Source of the DNA: Parcubacteria group bacterium GW2011_GWC1_41_7
GTDB lineage: Bacteria > Patescibacteriota > Minisyncoccia > UBA6257 > HR35
Direction of reading: 5' to 3'
Assembly: GCA_000997465.1 (NCBI GenBank)
Contig: LCBW01000014.1
Coordinates: forward strand, 1-12,247
Length of the DNA stretch: 12,247 nucleotides
Each line of letters starts with the position of its first letter. Within the stretch, counting starts at the first letter, position 1. Position numbers and translations under genes: made by a program. The notes beneath the pieces were generated by a model. It saw nothing but the letters and a program-made list of their open reading frames with translations. It had not been told where the DNA came from and did no database searches. This document shows, piece after piece, positions 12,237-12,247 of the stretch.

Positions 12237-12247
12237 TACTGTGAACG

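Overview
The window reads as a chromosomal piece of a small-genome, A+T-rich bacterium of the Patescibacteria/CPR type, most likely a parcubacterium-like lineage. This is an inference from several traits: a KH-domain protein joined to trmD without rpsP or rimM, an alanyl-tRNA synthetase cut to its aminoacylation half, a single-pass protein with a Baseplate_J-like region, large secreted surface proteins, and housekeeping genes that start without a Shine-Dalgarno sequence. UGA is a normal stop (trmD, the radical SAM gene), so this is not one of the UGA-recoded CPR groups. Every gene is on the minus strand, so the genetic order runs from high to low coordinates.

Right part (12247 to 5814), A+T-rich housekeeping block: tRNA-Val(CAC) set inside an 18-base inverted repeat; a second tRNA-like remnant without a D arm; a small single-pass membrane protein; mnmA (2-thiolation of tRNA wobble uridine); a 428-residue alaS lacking the editing and C-terminal domains; a 517-residue membrane protein with a Baseplate_J-like stretch; a KhpA-like RNA-binding protein; trmD; and a GNAT acetyltransferase coupled to trmD by an ATGA overlap. 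Much of this block serves tRNA and translation.

Middle (5804 to 3356), a segment bounded by two exact 28-bp direct repeats. It holds a compact G+C-rich transcription unit: a consensus sigma-70-type promoter, a 56-residue peptide with two near-identical 14-residue repeats ending in FCNCNP, a structured 144-nt spacer, a radical SAM/SPASM enzyme with an N-terminal RRE-like domain, and an intrinsic terminator that overlaps the enzyme's stop codon. This looks like a self-contained RiPP (post-translationally modified peptide) system of a family I do not recognise, and it is the main discovery candidate. A BPL_N/glutamine-amidotransferase-like gene with its own promoter follows inside the same segment.

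Left part (3329 to 1): a 671-residue secreted fibre-like adhesin with GNVGIG motifs and two 50-residue repeats resembling phage tail-fibre and shufflon pilin tips; a strong hairpin; then a second G+C-rich gene with a consensus promoter and strong Shine-Dalgarno that encodes a lipoprotein with an Ig/PKD-like domain and perhaps the start of a metzincin protease. It runs off the left edge.

Two gene styles coexist. A+T-rich genes often have a -10 box 6-10 nt from an ATG and no Shine-Dalgarno (likely leaderless mRNAs). The G+C-rich genes have full -35/-10 promoters and GGAGG-type ribosome sites. This contrast supports a separate, probably horizontal, origin of the lipoprotein and RiPP loci.
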